DNA of 6,688 nucleotides, taken from assembly GCA_001004085.1 (NCBI GenBank), contig LCQJ01000018.1, positions 1-6,688 on the forward strand, in the 5' to 3' direction. This document shows, piece by piece, positions 1 to 5,524 of the stretch. The notes beneath the pieces were generated by a model that was not told where the DNA came from, made no database searches, and saw only the letters and a program-made list of their open reading frames with translations. How positions within the stretch are numbered: the stretch's first letter is position 1; each line of letters begins with the position of its first letter. The DNA comes from Parcubacteria group bacterium GW2011_GWA2_50_10b. GTDB taxonomy: Bacteria > Patescibacteriota > Minisyncoccia > Phycocordibacterales > Zambryskibacteraceae. The position numbers and the translations under genes are program-made.

Positions 1-25
1 TCGTGAGACGAGCCCACGAAAGGAT

Positions 26-54
26 TTGGAAACCTAAGCGTTATATGATATGAT
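26..54 (+). promoter_or_regulatory. Putative sigma70-type promoter of hicBA
   Basis: TTGGAA (26-31) matches the -35 consensus at 4 of 6 bases. It is followed after exactly 17 nt by TATGAT (49-54), a 5 of 6 match to the -10 box. A second overlapping TATGAT lies at 44-49 but has no suitable -35 partner. From the 49-54 box, transcription would start about 6-7 nt downstream, which is at or next to the hicB ATG at 61. No Shine-Dalgarno sequence lies before that ATG, so a leaderless message is plausible. This is a prediction from motif and spacing only. The first 25 bases show no gene. Confidence 0.5.
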
Positions 55-60
55 ACCAGC

Positions 61-348
61 ATGAAAAATATCAAGAGAGTGAAAACTAAAAAAATTAAAA
101 CAGAGGTGGGTACTTCCTATGGCAAGTTCGATGTGGTACTCGAGCGTGAGCCGGACATGGGTGGCTACTTAGTCTCTGTTCCCAAGCGAGCGGATGTAAT
201 ATCGTGGGGGAAGAACTTGTCCCACGCTAAACTGATGGCTAAAGACGCGATAGAATGTTCGGTGATAGGGGATGTAATTGTTGCTGCCCAGAAAGCGAAT
301 GCAATAACCATTGGTCCTCGCAAGCAAAAAGTTAATACATGGGCATAA
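61..348 (+). CDS. hicB: HicB-family antitoxin
   Basis: A 95-residue protein recognised as a HicB-like antitoxin. In this family the partial RNase H-like fold binds and blocks the HicA mRNA interferase in the cytoplasm. The diagnostic part is a beta-strand pair, [19 protein letters not shown] (residues 23-41), followed by the helix around [14 protein letters not shown] (52-65), which is the usual HicB order. A lysine-rich N-terminal tail (1-14) precedes it. After residue 80 only a short basic tail remains, with no room for the ribbon-helix-helix or HTH DNA-binding domain that many HicB proteins carry. Autorepression through its own C-terminus is therefore not evident. The gene precedes the toxin, the reverse of the common hicA-hicB order, and overlaps it by 10 nt. 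The ATG at 61 is the only sensible start and lacks a Shine-Dalgarno. Family assignment is firm; activity is inferred. Confidence 0.82.
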   Translation: MKNIKRVKTKKIKTEVGTSYGKFDVVLEREPDMGGYLVSVPKRADVISWGKNLSHAKLMAKDAIECSVIGDVIVAAQKANAITIGPRKQKVNTWA

Positions 349-560
349 TCCCAATTCTCGCTGCTCGTGAGGTGATGAGGAGACTATTGCGCGCGGGCTT
401 TAAGATCGTTGCGCAAAAGGGAAGTCATGTAAAACTTTTCAATAAAATTACAGGCAGGAAGACTGAAGTACCTATGCATCCCGGAGATTTAGGGCGCAAG
501 CTTATCTCGAAGATTCTAAAACAGGCAGGAATTTCTATAAAAGATTTCTTGAAGCTATGA
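339..560 (+). CDS. hicA: HicA-family toxin (mRNA interferase)
   Basis: A 73-residue protein of the HicA/YcfA family. These are small dsRBD-fold ribonucleases that cleave mRNA and arrest translation when the antitoxin is lost. The hallmarks are present in order: an N-terminal helix ([13 protein letters not shown], 9-21), the catalytic-site motif QKGSHVKL with His30, the strand ending in VPMHP (44-48), and the C-terminal helix with [11 protein letters not shown], typical of the family's LRxILKQAG segment. Length is normal, so the toxin looks intact. It starts inside the last codons of hicB (10-nt overlap) with no clear ribosome-binding site, which suggests translational coupling to the antitoxin. 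Its stop lies 10 nt before a strong hairpin belonging to the convergent rnpB gene. Family assignment is confident; toxicity is inferred from the intact His and length. Confidence 0.87.
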   Translation: MGIIPILAAREVMRRLLRAGFKIVAQKGSHVKLFNKITGRKTEVPMHPGDLGRKLISKILKQAGISIKDFLKL

Positions 561-563
561 AAT

Positions 564-596
564 GCAAATGCGAAGGCGCCCTTGCGGGCGCCTTCG
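564..596 (-). terminator. Hairpin ending rnpB, possible intrinsic terminator
   Basis: A perfect 11-bp GC-rich stem (571-581 paired with 586-596) encloses a 4-nt loop. On the minus strand the loop reads GCAA, a GNRA tetraloop, and the hairpin directly follows the P1 3' strand of RNase P RNA. Downstream on the minus strand comes CATTTGCATTTC, an interrupted T-rich stretch rather than a clean T run, so intrinsic termination is plausible but not ideal. On the plus strand there is no T tract, although the hairpin lies just past the hicA stop and could stabilise that mRNA's 3' end. Confidence 0.6.
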
Positions 597-1004
597 GGTG
601 TCTGTAAGCCGAATTCTGTCAGTACATAGTTGTGCTACGCACCGGACAGTTATTTATCTGGGACCGTTGTCGCCAACGACCTCGAGCGGCACTCCCGAGC
701 ATCGCGCTACGCGCGATGCGGAATCTTGATTTAGGATTCAGGATTTAGGAATGATTCTTAAATCTTAAATCCAGCTTCTTAAATCCGCATCACATGCAAT
801 GTGATGCCCAGGCACGGCCTTGCATTCACGTAAGAATTTTGCCGTTTCAGCCGGACTTAACCGGGTCGTTTCTGTTCTCATCTCTGGGATTACTCCCGGC
901 AGGCGTTACCTGCTACGCTTTTCTCTCGAAGCACATGTGCGACTCGAGAGAACGAATGTTCGGACTTTCCTCCCCAGTTTTACCCGGAGCAACTGTCCGA
1001 CACC
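597..1004 (-). ncRNA. rnpB: RNase P RNA, catalytic subunit (bacterial type A-like)
   Basis: The ribozyme that removes 5' leaders from pre-tRNA. Reading the minus strand, the conserved core appears in order. These are GGGAGGAAAGTCCG (974-961, CR-I/P4 5' side); CAGGTAACGCCTG (912-900); ACAGAAACGACC; the P18-like hairpin CGTTG-GCGA-CAACG (678-665) with a GNRA loop; AGATAAATAACTGTCC (659-644); and the 3' signature GACAGAATTCGGCTTAC (620-604). The ends pair as P1 (GGTGTC 1004-999 with GACACC 602-597) and P2 (GGACAG 998-993 with CTGTCC 649-644). These set the boundaries and give about 408 nt, slightly long for type A. The P12-P14 region looks reduced compared with E. coli. The P15-P17 region is enlarged by two perfect hairpins (787-807, 699-719) around an A/T-rich insert (721-786). 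The small plus-strand ORFs over this gene are spurious. The locus lies between convergent hicA and a divergent envelope gene. Confidence 0.95.
721..786 (-). repeat. A/T-rich repeat-like insert within rnpB
   Basis: This 66-nt stretch breaks the GC-rich character of the RNase P RNA. On the plus strand it repeats near-identical units: GATTTAGGATT, GGATTTAGGAA, TTCTTAAATC, CTTAAATCC, CTTAAATCC. The TTAGGATT-type units of its left half are roughly the reverse complements of the TTAAATCC-type units of its right half, so it can fold on itself. It is flanked by two perfect 9-bp, 3-nt-loop hairpins at 699-719 and 787-807. It sits in the peripheral P15-P17 part of the RNA, away from the core motifs. 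It looks like an inserted small repeat, but other copies cannot be checked from this window. Confidence 0.55.
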
Positions 1005-1025
1005 ATAGCCATTATATGCTAAAAT
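997..1025 (+). promoter_or_regulatory. Possible divergent promoter for the O-antigen ligase-like/murJ operon
   Basis: An extended -10 element, TGC followed by TAAAAT (1017-1025), stands 17 nt after CCGACA (997-1002), a 4 of 6 match to the -35 box. It points towards the gene at 1063 and would leave a roughly 30-nt leader with no obvious Shine-Dalgarno. It overlaps the rnpB promoter and the first bases of rnpB. The call rests on motif and spacing only. Confidence 0.4.
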
Positions 1026-1039
1026 AAGGCTTATTACAA
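1011..1039 (-). promoter_or_regulatory. Promoter of rnpB
   Basis: On the minus strand a perfect TATAAT (1016-1011) lies 17 nt downstream of TTGTAA (1039-1034), a 4 of 6 match to the -35 box. Transcription would start 7 nt beyond the -10 at G1004. That is exactly the first base of the P1 helix of RNase P RNA, so promoter position and RNA structure support each other. Confidence 0.75.
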
Positions 1040-1062
1040 GATAAATTCAATCATTATTTCCC

Positions 1063-3390
1063 ATGTTCCAAGCCCATAAGACCAGCTCGCTCATTATCCT
1101 CTTATTGATATTTCTTCTACCACTCTTCTTCATTCCTGGCGGGGCTCTCAATCTCCTTAATGCCAAATCGGTGCTCTTACTTGCCGGCGTCATCGCCGCC
1201 TTGTTCGTTTTGATTTACGAGCTTTGGCGCAAGGGCAGCGTCTCTTTCCCCCGGCATTATTTCCTGGCGGCGGCGGCGCTCTTGCCGGCGGTTTATCTGC
1301 TGTCGGCCCTGCTCTCCACTCCTTCTTCCTTGTCGCTTTTCGGCTACAGCTTTGAAGTGGGCACTTTCGGCTACATGCTCATCGGCTCATCCGCCCTGGT
1401 GCTCTCCGCCATGGTCTTTGCCGACACTTCGCGCGCGCTCCAGGCTTTGGTGGCGTTTTTCCTTTCCCTCTCGCTTATCGCGGTTTTCGTCATGGCCAAA
1501 GTCTTCCTCGGTGCCGACACTCTGGTCTGGGGCAACTTCTTCGGCAATATGGGCAATCCCGTCGGCAACTGGACGGACTTGGCGGTGGTCTTCGGGCTGC
1601 TTTCCGTCTTTACCGCGCTGGTCCTCGGCATGATTCCGATGAAATCCGGCATCCGCCTACTCAGTTATCTAGTCTTTTTTCTCTCCACGGCGCTTCTGAT
1701 TATCATTAATTTCTCCACCGCCTTTATCTTTACTCTGGTCGCCACCGCGCTGCTCTTTCTTTATTTCACCAAGATCGAAGACCAGTATCATTTCAACGGG
1801 AATGAAGATGTTGCGTCCGGCCGTGGTTTCTTTACTGGGCCGCTCTTTCTGCCCGCTCTCTTGGCCGTTGTCTCGCTCGTCTTTCTTGTCAATCCGAATA
1901 TTTCGGCTAAGCAGGGGACTTTGGGCAACGTGGTAGCCAGGACTTTCGGCATTGAGAATACCGAAGTCCGCCCTTCCTTCTCCGCCACCCTCGGCATTTC
2001 CAAGGCGGTGCTCTCGCAAGCCGGACTTTTGGGTTCCGGGCCCAACACTTTCAGTCATGACTGGCTCATCTACAAGCCGGCCGGTATCAACACAACGCCT
2101 TTCTGGTCGGTAGCCTTCCCGTTCGGCGTGGGTTTCATCCCGACTCAAATCGCTTCGACCGGCATCCTCGGCAGCGCTCTCTGGCTCGCCTTCTTTATTC
2201 TACTCATTGCCTTGGGTATAAAGGCCTTAAGCCATATTCCCGAATCAAGGGCCGAACGATTTACAGTTGTCGCTTCTCTATTGGCCTCTTTCTTTCTCTG
2301 GGCGGTGAGTTTCCTTTATGTTCCTTCGGGTACGGTACTCTGGCTCGCCTTTATCTTCTCCGGCTTGTTCGTGGCTTCTCTCGCCGCGGCGGAGATCATT
2401 CCAACCCGGACACTGAGCCTCCGGATATCGGCTCAAAATCGTTTCGTCTCGCTGTTATTTCTCTCGGCCATCGTAGCCGGCGCCGCTTTTATCGGTTGGA
2501 CCGGATTTGAGAAAACGGTTTCTGCTTATCACTTCAAAAAAGCCGTCGACCTCTCCAATTCTACCGGGGCATCGCTTCTGGAGGTTGAAAACGAATTGAT
2601 TAGGGCCACCCAAAGCGCCCCGGCTGACATTCATTACGTCGCGCTCTCGCGCCTGAATTTCACCAAAGCCCAGATTGCCGCCAGCGCCACTACTTCACCG
2701 GAAGAAAATAGGGCGCTTTTCGAAGATTCACTGGCCAGAAGCATCGAAGCGGCTAGATTGGCGGTTTCCGTCAATTCCGCCGGTTATCAGAACTGGGTGG
2801 CGCTCGGCAATATCTACGGCGCTCTGGTGGCGAAGCCCTTAGCGGTGGAAGGCGCTTATGAAAACGCTCGCTTTGCTTTCAGCGAAGCGCTCAAGAGAAA
2901 CCCCAGCAATCCGGAAATCTACCTCTTGCTCGCCCAGCTTGAACTCAGCAAAGATGACGTCGACGCAGCCCGTTCGTATGTGAGGAACGCCATCGCCCTC
3001 AAGGAAGATTACGCCGATGCCTATCTCATGCTGGCACAGCTTGAAGTGGGAGCGGGCAATGCCGCCGCTGCCATAGCTTCTGCGGAAAAACTGGCGCTTC
3101 TGGTGCCGAACAACGCCGGTCTTTACTTCGAGCTCGGAGTGCTCAGGTATTCCAACAAGGATTACGCCGGGGCCGAAAAATCTTTGAACCAGGCTCTCGT
3201 GCTTTCGCCCGAATACGCCAACGCCAAATACTACCTGGGACTGACTCTCGCGGAGCTCGGTCGTTTCGGCGAGGCCCTGGCTGAATTCGAAGATCTCTCC
3301 AGAACCAACCCGAACAACGCCGATATTGAAGCCGCTCTCGAGGCCGTGCGCAAAAACAGTGTGCCGACGTCCAAAACGCAAACACAGTAA
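1063..3390 (+). CDS. O-antigen ligase/polymerase-like (Wzy_C) membrane protein with C-terminal TPR domain
   Basis: A 775-residue two-part protein. Residues 1-485 hold about 13 predicted membrane segments (for example 8-26, 34-55, 64-86, 125-150, 197-235 as two, 360-388, 463-483). They carry Wzy_C/WaaL-like landmarks: FGNMGNPVGNW (about 159-170), the GSGPNTF turn near residue 327, and the ASTGILG membrane entry near 365. Members of this superfamily polymerise undecaprenyl-linked glycans or transfer them to lipid or protein. From about 540 a helical region begins, and residues 613-765 contain four to five TPR units with their NP.N/A.aY.lA..e pattern. The TPR part is probably extracytoplasmic and used for partner or acceptor binding. 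The usual HN-x-YL histidine motif before the TGLLG segment is not obvious (FIPTQIASTGILG is seen instead), so ligase chemistry is uncertain. The stop overlaps the murJ start (TAATG), indicating one operon. The family call is good; the substrate is unknown. Confidence 0.78.
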   Translation: MFQAHKTSSLIILLLIFLLPLFFIPGGALNLLNAKSVLLLAGVIAALFVLIYELWRKGSVSFPRHYFLAAAALLPAVYLLSALLSTPSSLSLFGYSFEVGTFGYMLIGSSALVLSAMVFADTSRALQALVAFFLSLSLIAVFVMAKVFLGADTLVWGNFFGNMGNPVGNWTDLAVVFGLLSVFTALVLGMIPMKSGIRLLSYLVFFLSTALLIIINFSTAFIFTLVATALLFLYFTKIEDQYHFNGNEDVASGRGFFTGPLFLPALLAVVSLVFLVNPNISAKQGTLGNVVARTFGIENTEVRPSFSATLGISKAVLSQAGLLGSGPNTFSHDWLIYKPAGINTTPFWSVAFPFGVGFIPTQIASTGILGSALWLAFFILLIALGIKALSHIPESRAERFTVVASLLASFFLWAVSFLYVPSGTVLWLAFIFSGLFVASLAAAEIIPTRTLSLRISAQNRFVSLLFLSAIVAGAAFIGWTGFEKTVSAYHFKKAVDLSNSTGASLLEVENELIRATQSAPADIHYVALSRLNFTKAQIAASATTSPEENRALFEDSLARSIEAARLAVSVNSAGYQNWVALGNIYGALVAKPLAVEGAYENARFAFSEALKRNPSNPEIYLLLAQLELSKDDVDAARSYVRNAIALKEDYADAYLMLAQLEVGAGNAAAAIASAEKLALLVPNNAGLYFELGVLRYSNKDYAGAEKSLNQALVLSPEYANAKYYLGLTLAELGRFGEALAEFEDLSRTNPNNADIEAALEAVRKNSVPTSKTQTQ

Positions 3391-5066
3391 TGGTCAAGAG
3401 GCTTCTCGGCTTTTTCTACCAGGAGACCAGTTCCTTAAACCAGGCTGCGTTCCTGCTCGGGTTTTTCTCGCTACTCTCGCAATTCCTGGGATTCCTGCGC
3501 GACCGGCTTCTGGCCCACATGTTCGGAGCGGGGAGCGAACTTGACGTCTATTACGCCGCTTTCCGCATACCGGATTTCCTCTTCGTCTCCGTCGCCTCCA
3601 TTGTCTCTCTTTCGGTGCTCATCCCGTTCATCATCGAGAGGGAGTCGGCCGGACGGGAAGCCTTGCGTGATTTCATCGACAGCGTTTCCTCGTTCTTCGG
3701 CCTCTTGATGCTTATGGTGGTGGTGCCGGCCTATTTTCTCATCCCGGCGCTTTCCGGCCTCCTCTTCAAAGGCTTTTCACCGGCGGCGCTGGAAAAAGTC
3801 ATTCTCATCTCACGGCTGATGCTTGTTTCTCCGGTTATCTTGGGCCTATCCAATCTTTTCGGGTCGCTCACCCAGGCTTACAACCGCTTTCTCATCTACG
3901 CTCTGGCTCCCATTCTCTATAACGCCGGGATTGTCATCGGCATTCTCCTTTTCTCTTCCAGATTCGGTATCACCGGCGCCGCCATCGGCGTAATCCTCGG
4001 CGCTGTTTTGCATCTCTTGGTTCAGGTGCCTTACCTATGGCAGTCCGGCCTCTTGCCACGTCTGTCCAGAAAGCCCGATTGGGAGTTGATTAAAAATGTG
4101 GTCGGGATTTCTCTGCCGCGCACATTGACCCTCTCCATGAGTTCTATCACCTTCCTGTTCCTCATCGCCATGGCAGCGCGCATGGCCGACGGTTCGGTCT
4201 CCATCCTCTCTCTCTCGAACAATATCCAGACCATCTCACTCTCGCTCATCGGCGTCTCGTATTCGCTGGCCGCTTTTCCGACCTTGACCAGGAAGTTCCA
4301 GGAAAAAGACATCACGGCTTTTATCGCCCAGATGACCACGAGCACCCGCTTCATCATCTTCTGGTCGCTGCCTTTGACGGCGCTTCTCGTGGTTTTGCGG
4401 GCCCAGATAGTGAGAGTCTTGCTGGGCAGCGGTCTTTTCGACTGGCCGGCTACCAGGCTGACCGCCGCGGCCGTGGCTCTTTTCGTCGTCTCGTCGCTTT
4501 TCCAGTCGCTTATTCTCTTGTTTATGAGAGGATTTTATTCCGCCGGATTTACCAAGAAGCCTTTCTATATCAATCTCTTGTCGACGGCCGTCCTGGGCGT
4601 GGGCACTTACGGCCTGGTCAATCTTTTCTACCGTTCGGAGGCTTTCCATTTCTTTATCACCAGCCTTATGAAAGTCGAAGACCTGCCGGCAAGCGTGGTG
4701 CTCATGCTGCCGCTCGGCTTTTCGCTCGGCACAGTCCTGAATGTGGCTATTCTCTGGGTCGCGTTCGAACGGGAATTCCCCGGCTTCTCCAAAGGGATTG
4801 AAAGAACGTTGTTCGAAGGCCTGGGCGCGGCTTGCATTATGGGCGCCGTTGCCTACGCGGGACTCAATATCTTGGCCGGTTTCTTCAATCCGGATACTTT
4901 GGTCGGGATATTTTTTCAAGGCTTTATCGCCGGCCTTCTCGGCATTGCCGCGGCCATCTTTGTCCTCTCGGCTCTCAAAAGCCAGGAACTCTCTCAAGTT
5001 TCCAAAGTACTTCATGGCCGTTTCTGGAAAGCGAAAGTCATTGCTACGGATCCAGAGATAGTGTAG
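3390..5066 (+). CDS. murJ: MurJ/MviN-family lipid II flippase homologue
   Basis: A 558-residue polytopic membrane protein of the MOP exporter superfamily. MurJ flips the peptidoglycan precursor lipid II across the inner membrane. The N-terminus shows the family signature: SQFLGFLRDRLLAHMFGAG (30-48), then LDVYYAAFRIPDF (51-63), and later GVSYSLAAFPTLT (288-300). About 14 membrane segments and the length fit the family (roughly 500-550). Aligned by eye to E. coli MurJ, Arg24 and Asp39 have counterparts (R37, D52). Arg18 is replaced by Q31, Arg52 by F65, and the Asp269-Arg270 pair by N277-N278. The charged lipid II cavity is therefore altered, and a different lipid-linked substrate is possible. 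Translation starts within the TAATG overlap with the upstream gene and no Shine-Dalgarno is seen, which suggests coupling. The final 25 residues form a short hydrophilic tail. Assignment to the family is strong; substrate identity is less sure. Confidence 0.88.
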   Translation: MVKRLLGFFYQETSSLNQAAFLLGFFSLLSQFLGFLRDRLLAHMFGAGSELDVYYAAFRIPDFLFVSVASIVSLSVLIPFIIERESAGREALRDFIDSVSSFFGLLMLMVVVPAYFLIPALSGLLFKGFSPAALEKVILISRLMLVSPVILGLSNLFGSLTQAYNRFLIYALAPILYNAGIVIGILLFSSRFGITGAAIGVILGAVLHLLVQVPYLWQSGLLPRLSRKPDWELIKNVVGISLPRTLTLSMSSITFLFLIAMAARMADGSVSILSLSNNIQTISLSLIGVSYSLAAFPTLTRKFQEKDITAFIAQMTTSTRFIIFWSLPLTALLVVLRAQIVRVLLGSGLFDWPATRLTAAAVALFVVSSLFQSLILLFMRGFYSAGFTKKPFYINLLSTAVLGVGTYGLVNLFYRSEAFHFFITSLMKVEDLPASVVLMLPLGFSLGTVLNVAILWVAFEREFPGFSKGIERTLFEGLGAACIMGAVAYAGLNILAGFFNPDTLVGIFFQGFIAGLLGIAAAIFVLSALKSQELSQVSKVLHGRFWKAKVIATDPEIV

Positions 5067-5073
5067 GGAGCGA

Positions 5074-5100
5074 AATTTTCAATTATCAATTTTCAATTTA
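5074..5100 (+). repeat. Left inverted-repeat arm, two AATTTTCAAT units
   Basis: The unit AATTTTCAAT occurs exactly at 5074-5083 and 5088-5097, then continues into TTA. It begins 8 nt after the murJ stop codon and ends 13 nt before the four-helix-bundle ATG. Its complement forms the right arm at 5481-5524. The arm is almost entirely A/T with C only in the CAA steps. Confidence 0.85.
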
Positions 5101-5113
5101 CAATCAAGATACA

Positions 5114-5485
5114 ATGAACAATGATAAATTTTCAAACAGATACGATCTGGAAGAAAGGACGGCAAAATTTGGCGAAAATATCATAAGTTTTTGCAGATCA
5201 GTAAAAAATGATAAACTTGCAGAGCCTATCTTGAATCAGCTGATAAGAGCCGGTACCAGTGTTGGGGCAAATTATATGGAAGCCAACGGCGCCAGCTCGA
5301 AAAGAGACTTTCAGAACAAGATCTTTATTTGTAAGAAAGAAGTTCAGGAGACAAAACATTGGCTTAGAATGGCAAAAAGCTTTTTACCGGACAAATCCGA
5401 AGTAATAAGCCCTCTTGGCAAAGAAGCTCAAGAATTAACTCTTATTTTCCAAAAAATTGGTTCCACTTTGAAAATTGGCAATTGA
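5114..5485 (+). CDS. Four-helix bundle protein (S23 / 23S rRNA intervening-sequence protein family)
   Basis: A 123-residue protein with the family's two signature blocks: QLIRAGTSVGANYMEA (42-57) and the F..KI.I.KKEVQETKHWL stretch (66-84). Both are helices of a small antiparallel bundle. Homologues are encoded in 23S rRNA intervening sequences, and the retroelement accessory protein Avd has the same fold. They are basic, oligomeric, probably nucleic-acid-binding proteins with no settled function. The in-frame ORF extends upstream into murJ, but that extension translates murJ in the wrong frame and lacks family similarity, so the ATG at 5114 is chosen. There is no convincing ribosome-binding site. 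The gene is clearly richer in A/T than murJ and lepA. Its last codons and TGA lie inside the first right-hand repeat unit, so the ORF and the repeats behave as one unit. Family is confident; role is unknown. Confidence 0.88.
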   Translation: MNNDKFSNRYDLEERTAKFGENIISFCRSVKNDKLAEPILNQLIRAGTSVGANYMEANGASSKRDFQNKIFICKKEVQETKHWLRMAKSFLPDKSEVISPLGKEAQELTLIFQKIGSTLKIGN

Positions 5486-5524
5486 AAATTCATTGAAAAT
5501 TGCTAAATTGAAAAATTGAAAATT
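5481..5524 (-). repeat. Right inverted-repeat arm, three ATTGAAAATT units
   Basis: ATTGAAAATT occurs exactly at 5481-5490, 5492-5501 and 5515-5524. A 9 of 10 copy lies at 5467-5476 and a one-base-longer variant at 5507-5517. Each unit is the exact reverse complement of the left-arm unit. The TGA stop of the four-helix-bundle gene (5483-5485) falls in the first copy. The last copy ends immediately before the lepA ATG. Confidence 0.85.

Larger units (their letters stand above)
5074..5524. mobile_element. Putative inverted-repeat-bounded four-helix-bundle element (IVS-like)
   Basis: A 451-bp AT-rich unit between GC-richer genes. Its outer 11 bp are perfect inverted repeats: AATTTTCAATT (5074-5084) and AATTGAAAATT (5514-5524). 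Allowing one 6-nt gap, the left arm 5074-5100 matches the complement of the right arm 5504-5524 throughout. It encloses one ORF of the S23/four-helix-bundle family, the family found in intervening sequences of bacterial 23S rRNA, which are likewise closed by inverted repeats. It sits between murJ and lepA, not in rRNA. No transposase and no clear target duplication were seen, so mobility is inferred from architecture and composition. Confidence 0.5.

Noticed and set aside
1..25. Short complementary TCGTG and CACGA segments as a terminator or tRNA end
   Set aside because: A five-base stem with no T tract and no tRNA T-arm or acceptor features; too little sequence to support a call.
794..1027. 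Short plus-strand ORFs of 77 and 62 codons
   Set aside because: They lie over the conserved RNase P RNA on the minus strand, have no recognisable protein features, and are explained by the RNA gene.
1669..2148. Minus-strand ORF of 159 codons opposite the Wzy_C-like gene
   Set aside because: Antisense shadow, with no motifs and a composition mirroring the membrane protein on the other strand.
2839..3381. Minus-strand ORF of 180 codons opposite the TPR region
   Set aside because: Antisense shadow of TPR repeats with no recognisable fold or start context.
4236..5015. Long minus-strand ORF of 259 codons opposite murJ
   Set aside because: Highly charged, low-complexity translation typical of the antisense of a membrane protein gene. 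The plus-strand MurJ frame is clearly real.
4832..5113. Upstream in-frame extension of the four-helix-bundle ORF to an ATG at 4832
   Set aside because: It would read murJ coding sequence in another frame, and the family's usual N-terminus fits the ATG at 5114.
5074..5524. CRISPR-like reading of the repeated A/T units
   Set aside because: Units are only about 10 nt, irregularly spaced and inverted between the two sides. There are no spacers of constant length and no cas genes.
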